DNA from: Catellatospora tritici | GTDB taxonomy: Bacteria > Actinomycetota > Actinomycetes > Mycobacteriales > Micromonosporaceae | Length of the DNA stretch: 64,000 nt | Direction: 5' to 3' | NCBI RefSeq assembly: GCF_019083965.1 | Contig: NZ_JAHRCY010000003.1 | Span: 1 to 64,000, forward strand | Part shown: positions 38,985 through 47,345 of the stretch, piece by piece | How the letters are laid out: every line of letters begins with the position of its first letter | How positions within the stretch are numbered: the first letter of the stretch is position 1 | The notes under the pieces: model-generated | Database searches by the model: none | Seen by the model: only the letters and a program-made list of their open reading frames with translations | What the model was told of the DNA's origin: nothing | Program-made: the position numbers and the translations under genes

Positions 38985-40364
38985 GTGACAGGGAGCATCA
39001 TGAGGCGCCAGAAGCGACGCCGGCGTTACGGCGACCGCATCCTGCTCGGGCTCTTGGTCCTTTCCTTTGCGACTGCTGCGGCGGTGGTGATCTGGGGACG
39101 CTCGCCGTCCGTCGACGTCAGCGCAGCCACCACGGCGTCGCCGTCGCGCGGTCCGGACAAGCCGCCCGCGTGCCAAGTAAAAGAGAACCGGTGCGGCACC
39201 GTTTCGGTGCCTGAGGTCGGACTGGTGAGCTACGCCGTCCTGCCCGGCACCGCCAACCGCGGCCTGGTGCTGGTGGAAGCAGGCGGGCCCGGCGGCAACG
39301 CGCTGGCGCATGGCGACCGGCCGTCGCTGGGCCTGCCCGACTCGCTCAAGGCCAGCGACATCCTGCTCGTCAACGAACCGTGGGTCGGCACCACCCTCGA
39401 CGACGCGTGCGAGGCCGCGCTTGAGGGGTTCGTGCGCCACATCGTTGGAGGCAGTGCCGAGCCGCGGCCACTGTGCGCAGTCCGGACCTGGACCGCGCAG
39501 ACCTATACCGCAGCCCTGCACGCGATCCTCGAACAGGAGCACGCCACGCTGACCGGGATCGTCGGCCAATCGTTTGGCGCCCTGCCCGCGGCCGCGGCCG
39601 GGGGCGCCTACCCCGCGGCGTGGCTCCTGCTGAACGCCCCGATCGCGCCGGCCGACGTCACCGGGGCAGAGGTGACCAGGGCGCGGGTGCAGAACCTCAA
39701 CGAGGCGATCGACCGCAGCTACACGGCGTCCTGCCAGGCCATCGGACTGGACTGCGCGCGTAGGGGGGTCGACGTGCTCCACGAGCTCATCGACCGGGCT
39801 CCGGACGTTGCCGTCGCGGGCAGGAGCCAGCCCATCACCCGGGGAGATCTGGCAGCTGCTGCCTTCGGTGCCGCATACGGCCTGGCGGAGAACAGTCGCT
39901 GGCTGTGGACGACGTTCTCCCGGTGGCCCGATGTCGGGACCGAGGTGCAGCAGCAGGTGGGGCGGATGGCCGACCAGGTTCTCACCCGCTACGAACGCGG
40001 CCGGGTCTCGCCGGCGATGGCAGGGTTCGTGGCCGGCATGTGCTCAAGTTATGCGGGCTGGACCGACGGCCCGCAGGTGGATGCCACCCAGCCGCAGGCG
40101 CTGCTGGTCGCGACGCAGCGCCAGTGCGCAGCGCAGGCGTCGGCCGCGCCGGCGTGGCCCGCGGTGCGGGTGCAGCGGACCGCGATGACGTGTGTCGCCA
40201 GCAACGACCGGGATCCGGTGGTGTCGCGGGCCTGGGCTCAGGCGTGGCAGCGCCTTATGCCAGGTGCGCACCTTGCCACCTACACCCACGACAGCCACGC
40301 CAGTACGGCCATCGCCGCCGGACTGATCCGCGACAGTGCATGCGTCAACCTGCTGACCCGCTGA
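38985..40364 (+). CDS. Secreted or membrane-anchored alpha/beta hydrolase
   Basis: A 459-residue protein with an N-terminal basic stretch and hydrophobic helix (RILLGLLVLSFATAAAVVIW), then CRVKEN-type entry and an alpha/beta hydrolase. It has GGPGG (LVEAGGPGGNAL), nucleophile GIVGQSFGAL, Asp in SNDRDPVVS and His in HDSHAST. This is the layout of TAP-like proline iminopeptidases of actinomycetes. Start is either GTG 38985 (AGGTGG upstream) or ATG 39000 (GGGAG upstream). It is followed by a triple 8-mer repeat over the stop codon and a strong hairpin, so it is monocistronic. Substrate unknown. Confidence 0.82.
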   Translation: MTGSIMRRQKRRRRYGDRILLGLLVLSFATAAAVVIWGRSPSVDVSAATTASPSRGPDKPPACQVKENRCGTVSVPEVGLVSYAVLPGTANRGLVLVEAGGPGGNALAHGDRPSLGLPDSLKASDILLVNEPWVGTTLDDACEAALEGFVRHIVGGSAEPRPLCAVRTWTAQTYTAALHAILEQEHATLTGIVGQSFGALPAAAAGGAYPAAWLLLNAPIAPADVTGAEVTRARVQNLNEAIDRSYTASCQAIGLDCARRGVDVLHELIDRAPDVAVAGRSQPITRGDLAAAAFGAAYGLAENSRWLWTTFSRWPDVGTEVQQQVGRMADQVLTRYERGRVSPAMAGFVAGMCSSYAGWTDGPQVDATQPQALLVATQRQCAAQASAAPAWPAVRVQRTAMTCVASNDRDPVVSRAWAQAWQRLMPGAHLATYTHDSHASTAIAAGLIRDSACVNLLTR

Positions 40365-40376
40365 CCCGCTGACCCG
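40353..40376 (+). repeat. Three CTGACCCG copies across the stop codon
   Basis: Perfect tandem 8-mers at 40353, 40361 and 40369. Each carries a TGA, and because the unit is 8 bases the three TGAs fall in three different frames, giving stops in all forward frames. Confidence 0.85.
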
Positions 40377-40382
40377 CCCTGA

Positions 40383-40426
40383 CCGTCGGCCTGCCGGGCG
40401 GGCGGGGGCGCCCGGCCGGCCGACGG
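40383..40426 (+). terminator. Strong hairpin after the secreted hydrolase
   Basis: Outer stem CCGTCGGCC with GGCCGACGG and inner stem GCCGGGCG with CGCCCGGC, separated by one mismatch, close on an 8-base G-rich loop. Confidence 0.8.
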
Positions 40427-40629
40427 CAACGGCGGGGCGCGGCATCGTGCGGCCGGGCAGGGAAAAGTCGCCTCCTGCCAACAATTTTCGCGAGGCCGCA
40501 ACGAAAGCAGGCGCGGCAGGCGTGTCGGCTGAAGGGCAACGCGGGTGCGGTCGACGCGTCGGGTTGTCCCGCAGCCCCCGCGGCGGTACGGCAGCCGTCC
40601 GTCGCCTGCCCTCCTGTTAGGAGTCACCT

Positions 40630-42825
40630 TTGGCATCCGAACCATCAGCCGTAGCCCGCGTCGGGTTGGTAGCGGTCACTGCGGCCGCATGCCTGCTCAT
40701 GTGGTCACCGGCAGCATCGGCCCACGACACCCCGTCCCACGACGCGGCCCCGTGGACTTCCATCACCTTCGGCACCGGCGGCACCGGACCGGCCGCCACG
40801 GAGGTCGCCCGCCAGTACCGCGCCAGCCAAGCCGACCCCCAGCGCGGACTGCAGCAGAAGACCGACTTCCTGCACAGCTCCGCAGCCGAAGGTACCTACC
40901 TCGACGTCGCGGCACTGGACTACCTGCGCTTCCAGCGCCCCGACGGCGAAGTCGCCGAAGTCGTCGCCCCCAGCACCTACCAAGTCACCTCGATCGACTT
41001 CGGCTCCGGCCTGAAACCCGGCCCCCACGGCGGCGGCCAGCACCACACCGTCTCCGCCGCCGTCCACGGCACCGAGCATCCCGACAACGAGAACCGCCTG
41101 GCCTACCCCAGCGGACCCGGCTTCGACACGTTCAGCTTCTGGAGCAAAGGCCGCTACGACCTGCTGACCAGCCGCGGCTCCCTCGAGTTCCACTGGGAGA
41201 AGCAGAAGGACCTCCTCGAACCGGTCCCGAGCCTCGACTACTGGGCCTACAAGCGGCACGCTGTGGCCTACCCGGCTGAGATCAGCGGCGCCAACGATGT
41301 CGTCGAGAGCATGGGCATGCGCAGCTACCCCACCGCCGACACGCAAGGCATCCTCAACGACTGGGCCGACTGGGCACCGGACGAGCAGGAATACGACGCG
41401 GACTGCAGCACCGTCTCCATAGGCGTTGCGAACATCAGCACCGACTTCTCGGCATGCTCCAACTACACCGTCGACCGGGATCGAACACCCTCGCACGCCG
41501 GGGATATGAGCTTCAACCTCGAGAACTGCTACTGGTTGATCCTCTGCGACGACCAGGGCCCGCAGAGCATGGCCACGGTCTTCTCGGTCCACACCAACAC
41601 CGGCGGCCGGATCAGCGAACCAGTTTACAACGACTACCTCTACGTCAACTTTATGATCAACTCGAGAAGTGTCGCCTGGAAGCGTATGGGCGACGGCGGC
41701 TGGGACAGCAGCCGCAACCATACTGCCGGGTGCGGCGCCACCTACACCGCCCTCGACGGCATCACCAAAGACTGCGGCGGCGGCGGCTGCACCTGCATCC
41801 CCGGTGCGCCCGGCGACGGCACCGGCACCTCCGGCTCGCCTGCCGAGCCGGCCTTGGTATACCAGGTTCAGAGTAACGAAATGAAGATCTACCGCTGGTA
41901 TTCCACCGGCTCGAACTTCACCAGAGCCAGTGACTACCACTCGGGCATCTTCTACCTGTCACAGGTCGGCAACCGCGTCGCCTCCGGTGACGTCGACGGT
42001 GACGGCGATGACGACATCGTCATGGCCTACCAGAACAGCGACGGCACCTTCTCCTACTACGTGTTCAAGAACGGAAAGGGCTCCGCGGAGACCTGGTACA
42101 CGTCAGGGACGTTCGACCTGAACATGGTCAGCGGCCGCTTGGTGGTCGCGGACTTCACCGGCGACGGCAAGGCCGAGCCGGCGATGGCGTACTACAACGC
42201 CGACGGCACGCAGACCATCTACCGCTGGCAGTCGACCGGCTCGTCGTTCAACCGCGCCACCGACTACGAGGGGGCGGGCATCTTCCGGCTCAGCAAGGTC
42301 GGGGATCGCATGGCGGCCGCCGATGTGACCGGTGACGGCAAGGCCGACATCGTCATGGCCTACCAGAACTCCGACGGCACGTTCTCCTACTACGTGTGGA
42401 AGGACGGCCTCACCAGCCTCGGCGTCTGGTACACCTCAGGAACCTTCAACCTGGACAACGTGCAGGGCCGGCTCGTGGTCGCGAACTTCACCGGCGATGG
42501 CAAGGCCGAGCCGGCGATGGCGTACTACAACGCCGACGGCACGCAGACCATCTACCGCTGGCAGTCCACCGGCTCGTCCTTCACGCGCACCACCGACTAC
42601 CTCGGTACGGGGATCTTCCGGCTCAGCGACGTGGGCGACCGTGTGGCCGCCGGTGACGTGACCGGTGACGGCAAGGCCGATATCGTCATGGCCTACCAGA
42701 ACTCCGACGGCACGTTCTCCTACTACGTGTGGAAAGACGGCCTCACCAGCTCCGGAGTGTGGTACAAATCCGGAAACTTCCCGCTGGCCAACGTCGGCGG
42801 ACGCATGGTCGTCGGAAAGTTCTAG
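40630..42825 (+). CDS. Secreted FG-GAP/VCBS repeat protein
   Basis: A 731-residue exported protein starting with TTG, with TTAGGAG about 8 bases upstream, and a signal peptide ending ASA. Residues about 30-405 are unrecognised, with many Cys in the second half (AGCGATYTAL, CGGGGCTCIPG). Residues about 410-731 are FG-GAP/VCBS repeats of about 54 residues (VTGDGKADIVMAYQNSDGTF alternating with FTGDGKAEPAMAYYNADGT). Their DxDGDGxxD loops bind calcium in the family, and together they form a beta-propeller. Repeat DNA is highly uniform. Possible roles are surface adhesion or enzyme scaffolding; the N-terminal domain might be catalytic but carries no motif that I know. Confidence 0.82.
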   Translation: MASEPSAVARVGLVAVTAAACLLMWSPAASAHDTPSHDAAPWTSITFGTGGTGPAATEVARQYRASQADPQRGLQQKTDFLHSSAAEGTYLDVAALDYLRFQRPDGEVAEVVAPSTYQVTSIDFGSGLKPGPHGGGQHHTVSAAVHGTEHPDNENRLAYPSGPGFDTFSFWSKGRYDLLTSRGSLEFHWEKQKDLLEPVPSLDYWAYKRHAVAYPAEISGANDVVESMGMRSYPTADTQGILNDWADWAPDEQEYDADCSTVSIGVANISTDFSACSNYTVDRDRTPSHAGDMSFNLENCYWLILCDDQGPQSMATVFSVHTNTGGRISEPVYNDYLYVNFMINSRSVAWKRMGDGGWDSSRNHTAGCGATYTALDGITKDCGGGGCTCIPGAPGDGTGTSGSPAEPALVYQVQSNEMKIYRWYSTGSNFTRASDYHSGIFYLSQVGNRVASGDVDGDGDDDIVMAYQNSDGTFSYYVFKNGKGSAETWYTSGTFDLNMVSGRLVVADFTGDGKAEPAMAYYNADGTQTIYRWQSTGSSFNRATDYEGAGIFRLSKVGDRMAAADVTGDGKADIVMAYQNSDGTFSYYVWKDGLTSLGVWYTSGTFNLDNVQGRLVVANFTGDGKAEPAMAYYNADGTQTIYRWQSTGSSFTRTTDYLGTGIFRLSDVGDRVAAGDVTGDGKADIVMAYQNSDGTFSYYVWKDGLTSSGVWYKSGNFPLANVGGRMVVGKF

Positions 42826-42831
42826 GATCGC

Positions 42832-42871
42832 GGGCGGCCGGGCACTTCGTGTATGGAGGGCCCGGCCGCCC
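42832..42871 (+). terminator. Hairpin after the FG-GAP gene
   Basis: Perfect 12-bp stem GGGCGGCCGGGC (42832-42843) with its complement (42860-42871) and a 16-base loop, 6 bases after the stop. Confidence 0.82.
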
Positions 42872-42994
42872 TACCGACACGCGGACCGGCGGAGGTTCGC
42901 TCCGAGACGGTTCTCGGGTCTGGCGCACTCGCCGTGACGGACGAACCACATGACCACCCAACGTCACCCCAGAGATTCAGCGGGCCATCGCGGT

Positions 42995-43260
42995 CGTACA
43001 GGGTGCCGGAAAGCGCGCTCGTACTCGCCGACCGCGATCGCCTCGAACTCTCGATCCGGATCAGCGACCGCTGCCGGCAGCGCTGCGGCCCGGGGTCGGT
43101 TCCCTCGGCCCGTGAGTGGCCGATGTTCGAAGTACTCGGCCACGATCAGCCCGTCGCCAGCGGTAGCTCGGACGCGGCGCAGAGCTGCCATTCCCGCGAC
43201 GAGCTCGCGTCCTGGTATCCGTCGGTGGAGATTCGGCCATAAAACGCGAATCGTCCGCGC
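42995..43260 (-). pseudogene. Serine recombinase N-terminal remnant, frameshifted
   Basis: The minus strand reads RFAFYGRISTDGYQDASSSR in one frame, the active-Ser start of large serine recombinases. It then shifts to DGLIVAEYFEHRPLTGRGNR and DPDREFEAIAVGEYERAF in another. Everything after about 90 residues is missing. It indicates a former integrative element nearby. Confidence 0.72.
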
Positions 43261-43319
43261 GGGCCGGGATCGGCGAGGGTCACGTTGCCATGGCAGCCGG
43301 GAGGGCCGGACGACTGAGC

Positions 43320-43650
43320 GCTTGGTCGCGGTGCCTCCGGAATCGTCCGTTCGTGCGACGCCGAATCCGCCGACATCGCCCCGGCGCTGAACCTCGACCG
43401 GCCACGACCACCCGAAGACTGGCCCGACCTCTTCCCGCAGGAAGTCTCCGCATTCGACGTCAGCTTCGTGCCGCTCGAGGCGCCGATGACGCCGCTGGCG
43501 AAGGCGTTCACGTCAGGATCGCTGGCCTTGGCGCGCCAACTGGGCGGCACCGTTCCCGACGTGGACATGAGCGGCCTCACCGGAGGTGAGGGCTTGCAAC
43601 TCGTCCATGAGGCCGTCGGACAGATGTTCCCGCACCCGCACCACGATTGA
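43320..43650 (+). pseudogene. Start-less coding fragment of unknown family
   Basis: A frame with strongly coding codon use (PPEDWPDLFPQEVSAFDVSF, then DMSGLTGGEGLQLVHEAVGQ) ends in a proper TGA at 43648 but has no start; upstream it runs into a stop. It looks like the C-terminal 100 residues of a lost gene. I do not recognise it. The remaining DNA up to 43788 holds nothing I can support. Confidence 0.4.
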
Positions 43651-43788
43651 GTCACACTGCTGGTCGCACCAAGAGGCGGTTGCATTACCGATCGCAGGCC
43701 ACAGGCCACGGCGTATCGGATGGCTCCGGGTGAGGGGTCACCGCCGCACCGCGGCGAAGGACCTCCGCACCGACCTCGTACACCCTAC

Positions 43789-44415
43789 TTACGCACTTCG
43801 GCGCTCTGTGAGTCCCAGTAGGAGTGCTGTCCTGTCGACGATGGTTCTGTGTATCCCCTCGACGTCACCATTGCCATCGAATTGGTAGACGTTCTCCTCG
43901 TTGCGCAGTAAGGCCAAATACCTGTCGGACACCATTCTGTGAAACTCGACACCCTTCTCCTCGATGCGGTCGCGGGTGCTCCTGTTTCTCAGTCTGTTGT
44001 TGCACTCCTCGGGTGACGTGTTCACATGGAACACGATGGGCCGGTCTCTGCCACTGCAGATGTTGTTCTGTATGTAATTGATCAGTTCCACATCCTCGTC
44101 ATCGATCCCCTGCATCGCGAGAATCGACATGAAGAACCTGTCGATTATCATCACCTCGCACTCTTCTTCTCCTGCTGCCGCGATGTCATCCAAAAACGCC
44201 TGCCTGGCCGCGCACAACAGCAGGATCTCCACCGTGTTGCTGAACGCGTTGTTGATGAACATCTCTCTCAGCAGCTTGCCGGCCTTGCTGTCGAAGACAT
44301 GTTTGTACCGGCTCTTGACGCCGTGTTCGTTCAGGTATTCATTCAGAAGCTTCGCCTGCGTCGTCTTGCCACTGCCATCTATTCCTTCGAAAACAATCCA
44401 TGTCGGCTTGCTCAT
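43789..44415 (-). CDS. Thymidylate-kinase-like nucleotide kinase
   Basis: A 208-residue P-loop kinase: FEGIDGSGKTTQAKLLNEYL (P-loop), the DRx motif in DRFFMSILAMQG, and a Lys/Arg-rich lid RLRNRSTRDRIEEKGVEFH. These are the hallmarks of thymidylate kinase (dTMP to dTDP). Lower GC than its surroundings and its position beside a sulfotransferase suggest a cluster-specific paralogue acting on a modified nucleotide rather than the housekeeping enzyme; that is inference. The start ATG 44415 is chosen over a longer frame because the protein family begins there. It is transcribed divergently from the sulfotransferase gene. Confidence 0.85.
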   Translation of the reverse strand: MSKPTWIVFEGIDGSGKTTQAKLLNEYLNEHGVKSRYKHVFDSKAGKLLREMFINNAFSNTVEILLLCAARQAFLDDIAAAGEEECEVMIIDRFFMSILAMQGIDDEDVELINYIQNNICSGRDRPIVFHVNTSPEECNNRLRNRSTRDRIEEKGVEFHRMVSDRYLALLRNEENVYQFDGNGDVEGIHRTIVDRTALLLGLTERRSA

Positions 44416-44765
44416 TGGATTTCCGGTCCTCCCCGCGGCCCCGCTCGACCTGCCGTCGTCTCCGATCCACACAATCTGGTATAGCTCCAGCCGGACCCGC
44501 ACCTCATGGTCGGCAACGGCCCCAGTGCCGGGACGTCGGAGAGGTTCGCCTCTGCTTCGTCCTGGCGTCCCATTTCCTTGATCTTGGAATTTCGGACGAA
44601 GCCTACCACCGCGGACAAGGGACACCAGAGACTAGGTGAGCGCGGCTCATGCCGGGCGTGACCTGGGGTTCCCCCCGAACGGCGCGGGCGGTGCGGGTTC
44701 ACACGGTCACCGCGCGACCTGGAGCGCCCAGCCGCCAAGAGCATGTTCGAGCTAGAGTGTGCCCG

Positions 44766-44781
44766 CTCCGAGTACTCGGAG
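44766..44781. promoter_or_regulatory. Perfect 16-bp palindrome upstream of the sulfotransferase
   Basis: CTCCGAGTACTCGGAG is its own complement with no spacer, 31 bases before the sulfotransferase ATG and in the divergent region with the nucleotide kinase (44416-44812). A TAGAGT box lies at 44754. It is a plausible dimer operator. I see no gene in the 397-base divergent region. Confidence 0.5.
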
Positions 44782-44812
44782 GGCTGGTCGGACCAAGTTT
44801 CGGGGGTTTGTG

Positions 44813-45616
44813 ATGGGTGAGGAAAGTGCGCCGCCGTCCGTAGTGGTCGTCTCACTTCAGAAGAGTGGCACCAATCTGGTGGCGCGCATGATGGCGGACG
44901 CATTCGGTTACCGCTGCATCGGCCACGGTATCCGTGACAGTTTCGACGAACTCCTGACTCGGCTGCACGCGAAGGAACCTGGCGTAAGCGACAGACGTTC
45001 GTTGTTCTCGCGGCCCGGGATGATGTTGGACGTGCTTGAGGAATACCCTCCTCGGACATGTCTGTTCCTTCACGGGCTTGAGGTCGGGAGTCATCTCCTG
45101 AACTGGTGCTCCACCAGGGAACCTCGCATACTCTTCAACTACCGAGACCCCCGTGATTCGCTTCTCTCCCTTGTCAACTATCTCCTGCAGCGGGCGAACG
45201 AGCCCTACAGCCAATTCGCTCGAAACGTCATCTTCGCCGAGATACTCGAGGCGATGCCCAGCGCCTCGGCCCAGTTGGACTTCGCCATCACGCACATGGG
45301 CGAGCACGTGGAGAAGTACAACCGCAACAGCTGGCTGCTGTTCCATCCCTCGGTGGCGAAGCTGTCGTTCGAGGAACTCGTGGGAACAGACGGAGGGGGG
45401 AGCGAAAGCCAGCAGCGTGCCACGATTCGTCGCGTCGGTGAATTCTTGGGAATTGCCCCCAGGGACGAGGAGCCCCGTCTCTTTGACTCGTCGGTTCGAA
45501 CCTTCTTCCGCGGTCAGATCGGAGCTTGGCGTGACGTGTACAGCCCGGAGCAGACGAGAACCTTCGGGCGCCTCTACGGAGATGTCCTGCGAACCTACGG
45601 ATACCCTGAGCTCTAG
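44813..45616 (+). CDS. PAPS-dependent sulfotransferase family protein
   Basis: A 267-residue protein with the 5'-phosphosulfate loop VVVSLQKSGTNLVARMM near the N-terminus and the 3'-phosphate segment FNYRDPRDSLLSLVNYLLQ in the middle, then a late FFRGQIGAWRD segment resembling the family's RKGxxGDWK end. It would move sulfate from PAPS to a hydroxyl or amine of an unknown acceptor. ATG 44813 follows GGGGG by about 6 bases. The frame extends upstream to 44759 but would include the palindrome. It neighbours the nucleotide kinase, divergently, and the HPr-kinase-like gene downstream. Confidence 0.85.
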   Translation: MGEESAPPSVVVVSLQKSGTNLVARMMADAFGYRCIGHGIRDSFDELLTRLHAKEPGVSDRRSLFSRPGMMLDVLEEYPPRTCLFLHGLEVGSHLLNWCSTREPRILFNYRDPRDSLLSLVNYLLQRANEPYSQFARNVIFAEILEAMPSASAQLDFAITHMGEHVEKYNRNSWLLFHPSVAKLSFEELVGTDGGGSESQQRATIRRVGEFLGIAPRDEEPRLFDSSVRTFFRGQIGAWRDVYSPEQTRTFGRLYGDVLRTYGYPEL

Positions 45617-45689
45617 GCCGTGCCCGTAGGGGATCTGCTGGTGGTGAAGCTGGTATCACAGGTGTCGTGGCAGGACGGTTCGAGCTCAC

Positions 45690-45905
45690 CCAAGTGGGAT
45701 GCGCAAGCCGCTGCTGCCCGCGGGCAGGTGACGTGGACCTGGCCGATCCGCTCGGTGAGCCAGGGGATGCCGTAGTGCCCGCTGCGAGGGCGGCCGGTTG
45801 CGCCAGGCGTACCAGCCGGAAACGGAGACGGTCGGCACGCGGCAGCGATGTCGGCCGGGTGCCCTTCAGCGGCCATCTGCTTGATGGCCGCGTACCGGTC
45901 TCTTT
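45690..45905 (-). pseudogene. IS3-family OrfB transposase remnant
   Basis: Minus-strand pieces in two frames: IKQMAAEGHPADIAAACR, then VSGWYAWRNRPPSQRALRH and WLTERIGQVHVT. Together they match the N-terminal region of IS3 OrfB (the SVSGYYAWxxR block). At least two frameshifts. The rest of 45617-46324 shows no gene. Confidence 0.65.
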
Positions 45906-46324
45906 GGAGGCAACGCCTCTTCGAGCAAGGTTCGGCCAGGTCGGCCGCGCGGGCGGGCCGCTCGCTGGTCTGCCGGAACCCCCAATGACACTGGGCTTTG
46001 CGTGGATCGTCGGTGCGGACGACTGCGCGGTCCTGCCCAGCCCCATGGCGATGCCGAGCAGCGGCTCGCCGCGTTCGCTGCCTGCCCTGATCTCCGCGGG
46101 CTCGTGGTCATCCGGTCGCCCACCTGCCATGAGCAATCCCCTCCGGCCGACAGTGCGGGTCACGCCCTGCAACATGTAGGAGTCCGTTGCGACAGGCAGT
46201 GGGGCCCGCCTAACATCACGCAGTTGGTCCGCCCTCGGCCCGCCCCCGTGCAGATGTGCCTTACTGCCTGAAGCGGAATGTCACGACTTCGCGGCGGCAT
46301 CAATCTATTTGAGGTGATGAATGA

Positions 46325-47278
46325 ATGGAACTGAGCGAGTTCGATCACATCGTCTGGTGTGATCTGGAAATAGTTCTCCTGAAAATTCATTCCTTGTCGC
46401 CGTGGGACACGAAGATGGTCGGCACTTGTCACACGCCGGATCCATCCAAACCGACAGTGAACGTTTATATCTGTCGCGAGGGTGATGTCATCTTCGACAA
46501 TCCCACGACATACCGTGAGAAAGTCATGCGGCAAGGGTCCTATAGGGGCCACAACTTTGGCCTGCCGGCAAGTCTCAAAATCATGGATGACAGGAATATC
46601 GCGCTCTTCCACCCCGACCCTGGAAAGATCATCTGGAGTTATGTAATAAAGTACGTGCTCACAGTGTGCGCGATGCGGGCGAACATGCTTCACATCAAGG
46701 GGGGAGCGGTTGCCTACAAGGGTAAGGCGTTCTTGTTCCTGGGGCGGGGTGGAAGCGGGAAGACGGAAGTGGTCAAAGCCCTGTGCAAAAATGGAGCCGC
46801 GCTCATCGCGAATACACATCTGCTCATCGATGGCGAGTCGGTTTGCGGCATAAAGTCCAACATGCGTGTCAGGGAAAACGGCGGCGATGTCTACGTTCCC
46901 GTCAATCATCAGCAGGACTTCGACGTGCACGATGGATGGTTGCCCGTCGGAGGAGTGTTCTGGGTGAACTATCGAACGGATGGCACAACTTTGGTGGAGA
47001 GCGTGCCATCCGGTCATGCCAGGGCGAACCTGCAGTTTTTCGCGGAGTCGATCAGAAATTGGGAGATCAAGGAAGACATCGCGGACTACTTCCGGTCAGA
47101 TCCGTTCGAGTTCGCTGAACACATGAATCGAATAGACGACCTGCTGAACGACTTCTGTGAAAGCAATGACATCTACTACCTGAACTTGGACATCTTCTCT
47201 CCTGACGGGATGGAAAGACTGGTGTCCGTCATGGAGGCGGCGCTATCCACGCCCCGCGTCATGCAGGAACTGCGGTAA
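46325..47278 (+). CDS. HPr kinase/phosphorylase C-terminal-like P-loop protein
   Basis: A 317-residue protein. The centre has the HPrK-type block HIKGGAVAYKGKAFLFLG directly followed by RGGSGKTEVVKALCKNGAAL (P-loop GRGGSGKT), then an acidic IDGESVCG. The N-terminal 110 residues and the C-terminal 120 residues match nothing I know. In RiPP and other biosynthetic clusters such stand-alone HPrK-like kinases phosphorylate peptide or small-molecule hydroxyls (for example in paeninodin-type lasso peptides). The GC content is clearly lower than the window average. GAGGTG is suitably placed ahead of ATG 46325. It is probably cotranscribed with, or close ahead of, purC. Confidence 0.72.
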   Translation: MELSEFDHIVWCDLEIVLLKIHSLSPWDTKMVGTCHTPDPSKPTVNVYICREGDVIFDNPTTYREKVMRQGSYRGHNFGLPASLKIMDDRNIALFHPDPGKIIWSYVIKYVLTVCAMRANMLHIKGGAVAYKGKAFLFLGRGGSGKTEVVKALCKNGAALIANTHLLIDGESVCGIKSNMRVRENGGDVYVPVNHQQDFDVHDGWLPVGGVFWVNYRTDGTTLVESVPSGHARANLQFFAESIRNWEIKEDIADYFRSDPFEFAEHMNRIDDLLNDFCESNDIYYLNLDIFSPDGMERLVSVMEAALSTPRVMQELR

Positions 47279-47299
47279 CCGTTACAATAAGAGCATTGT

Positions 47300-47325
47300 C
47301 CGGAAGACTGTACAACCGGAAGACT
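47300..47325 (+). promoter_or_regulatory. Direct repeat upstream of purC
   Basis: CCGGAAGACT occurs at 47300-47309 and again at 47316-47325, a 16-base offset, in the 67-base gap before purC. It could be tandem half-sites for a regulator. Confidence 0.4.
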
Positions 47326-47345
47326 ACTTAAGAGGTGTCACCTTG

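Noticed and set aside
39850-40160. Possible tRNA-like folds in GC-rich segments here and elsewhere
   Set aside because: No T-loop GTTCRANNC, correct acceptor stem or 3' end could be assembled; none reported in the window.
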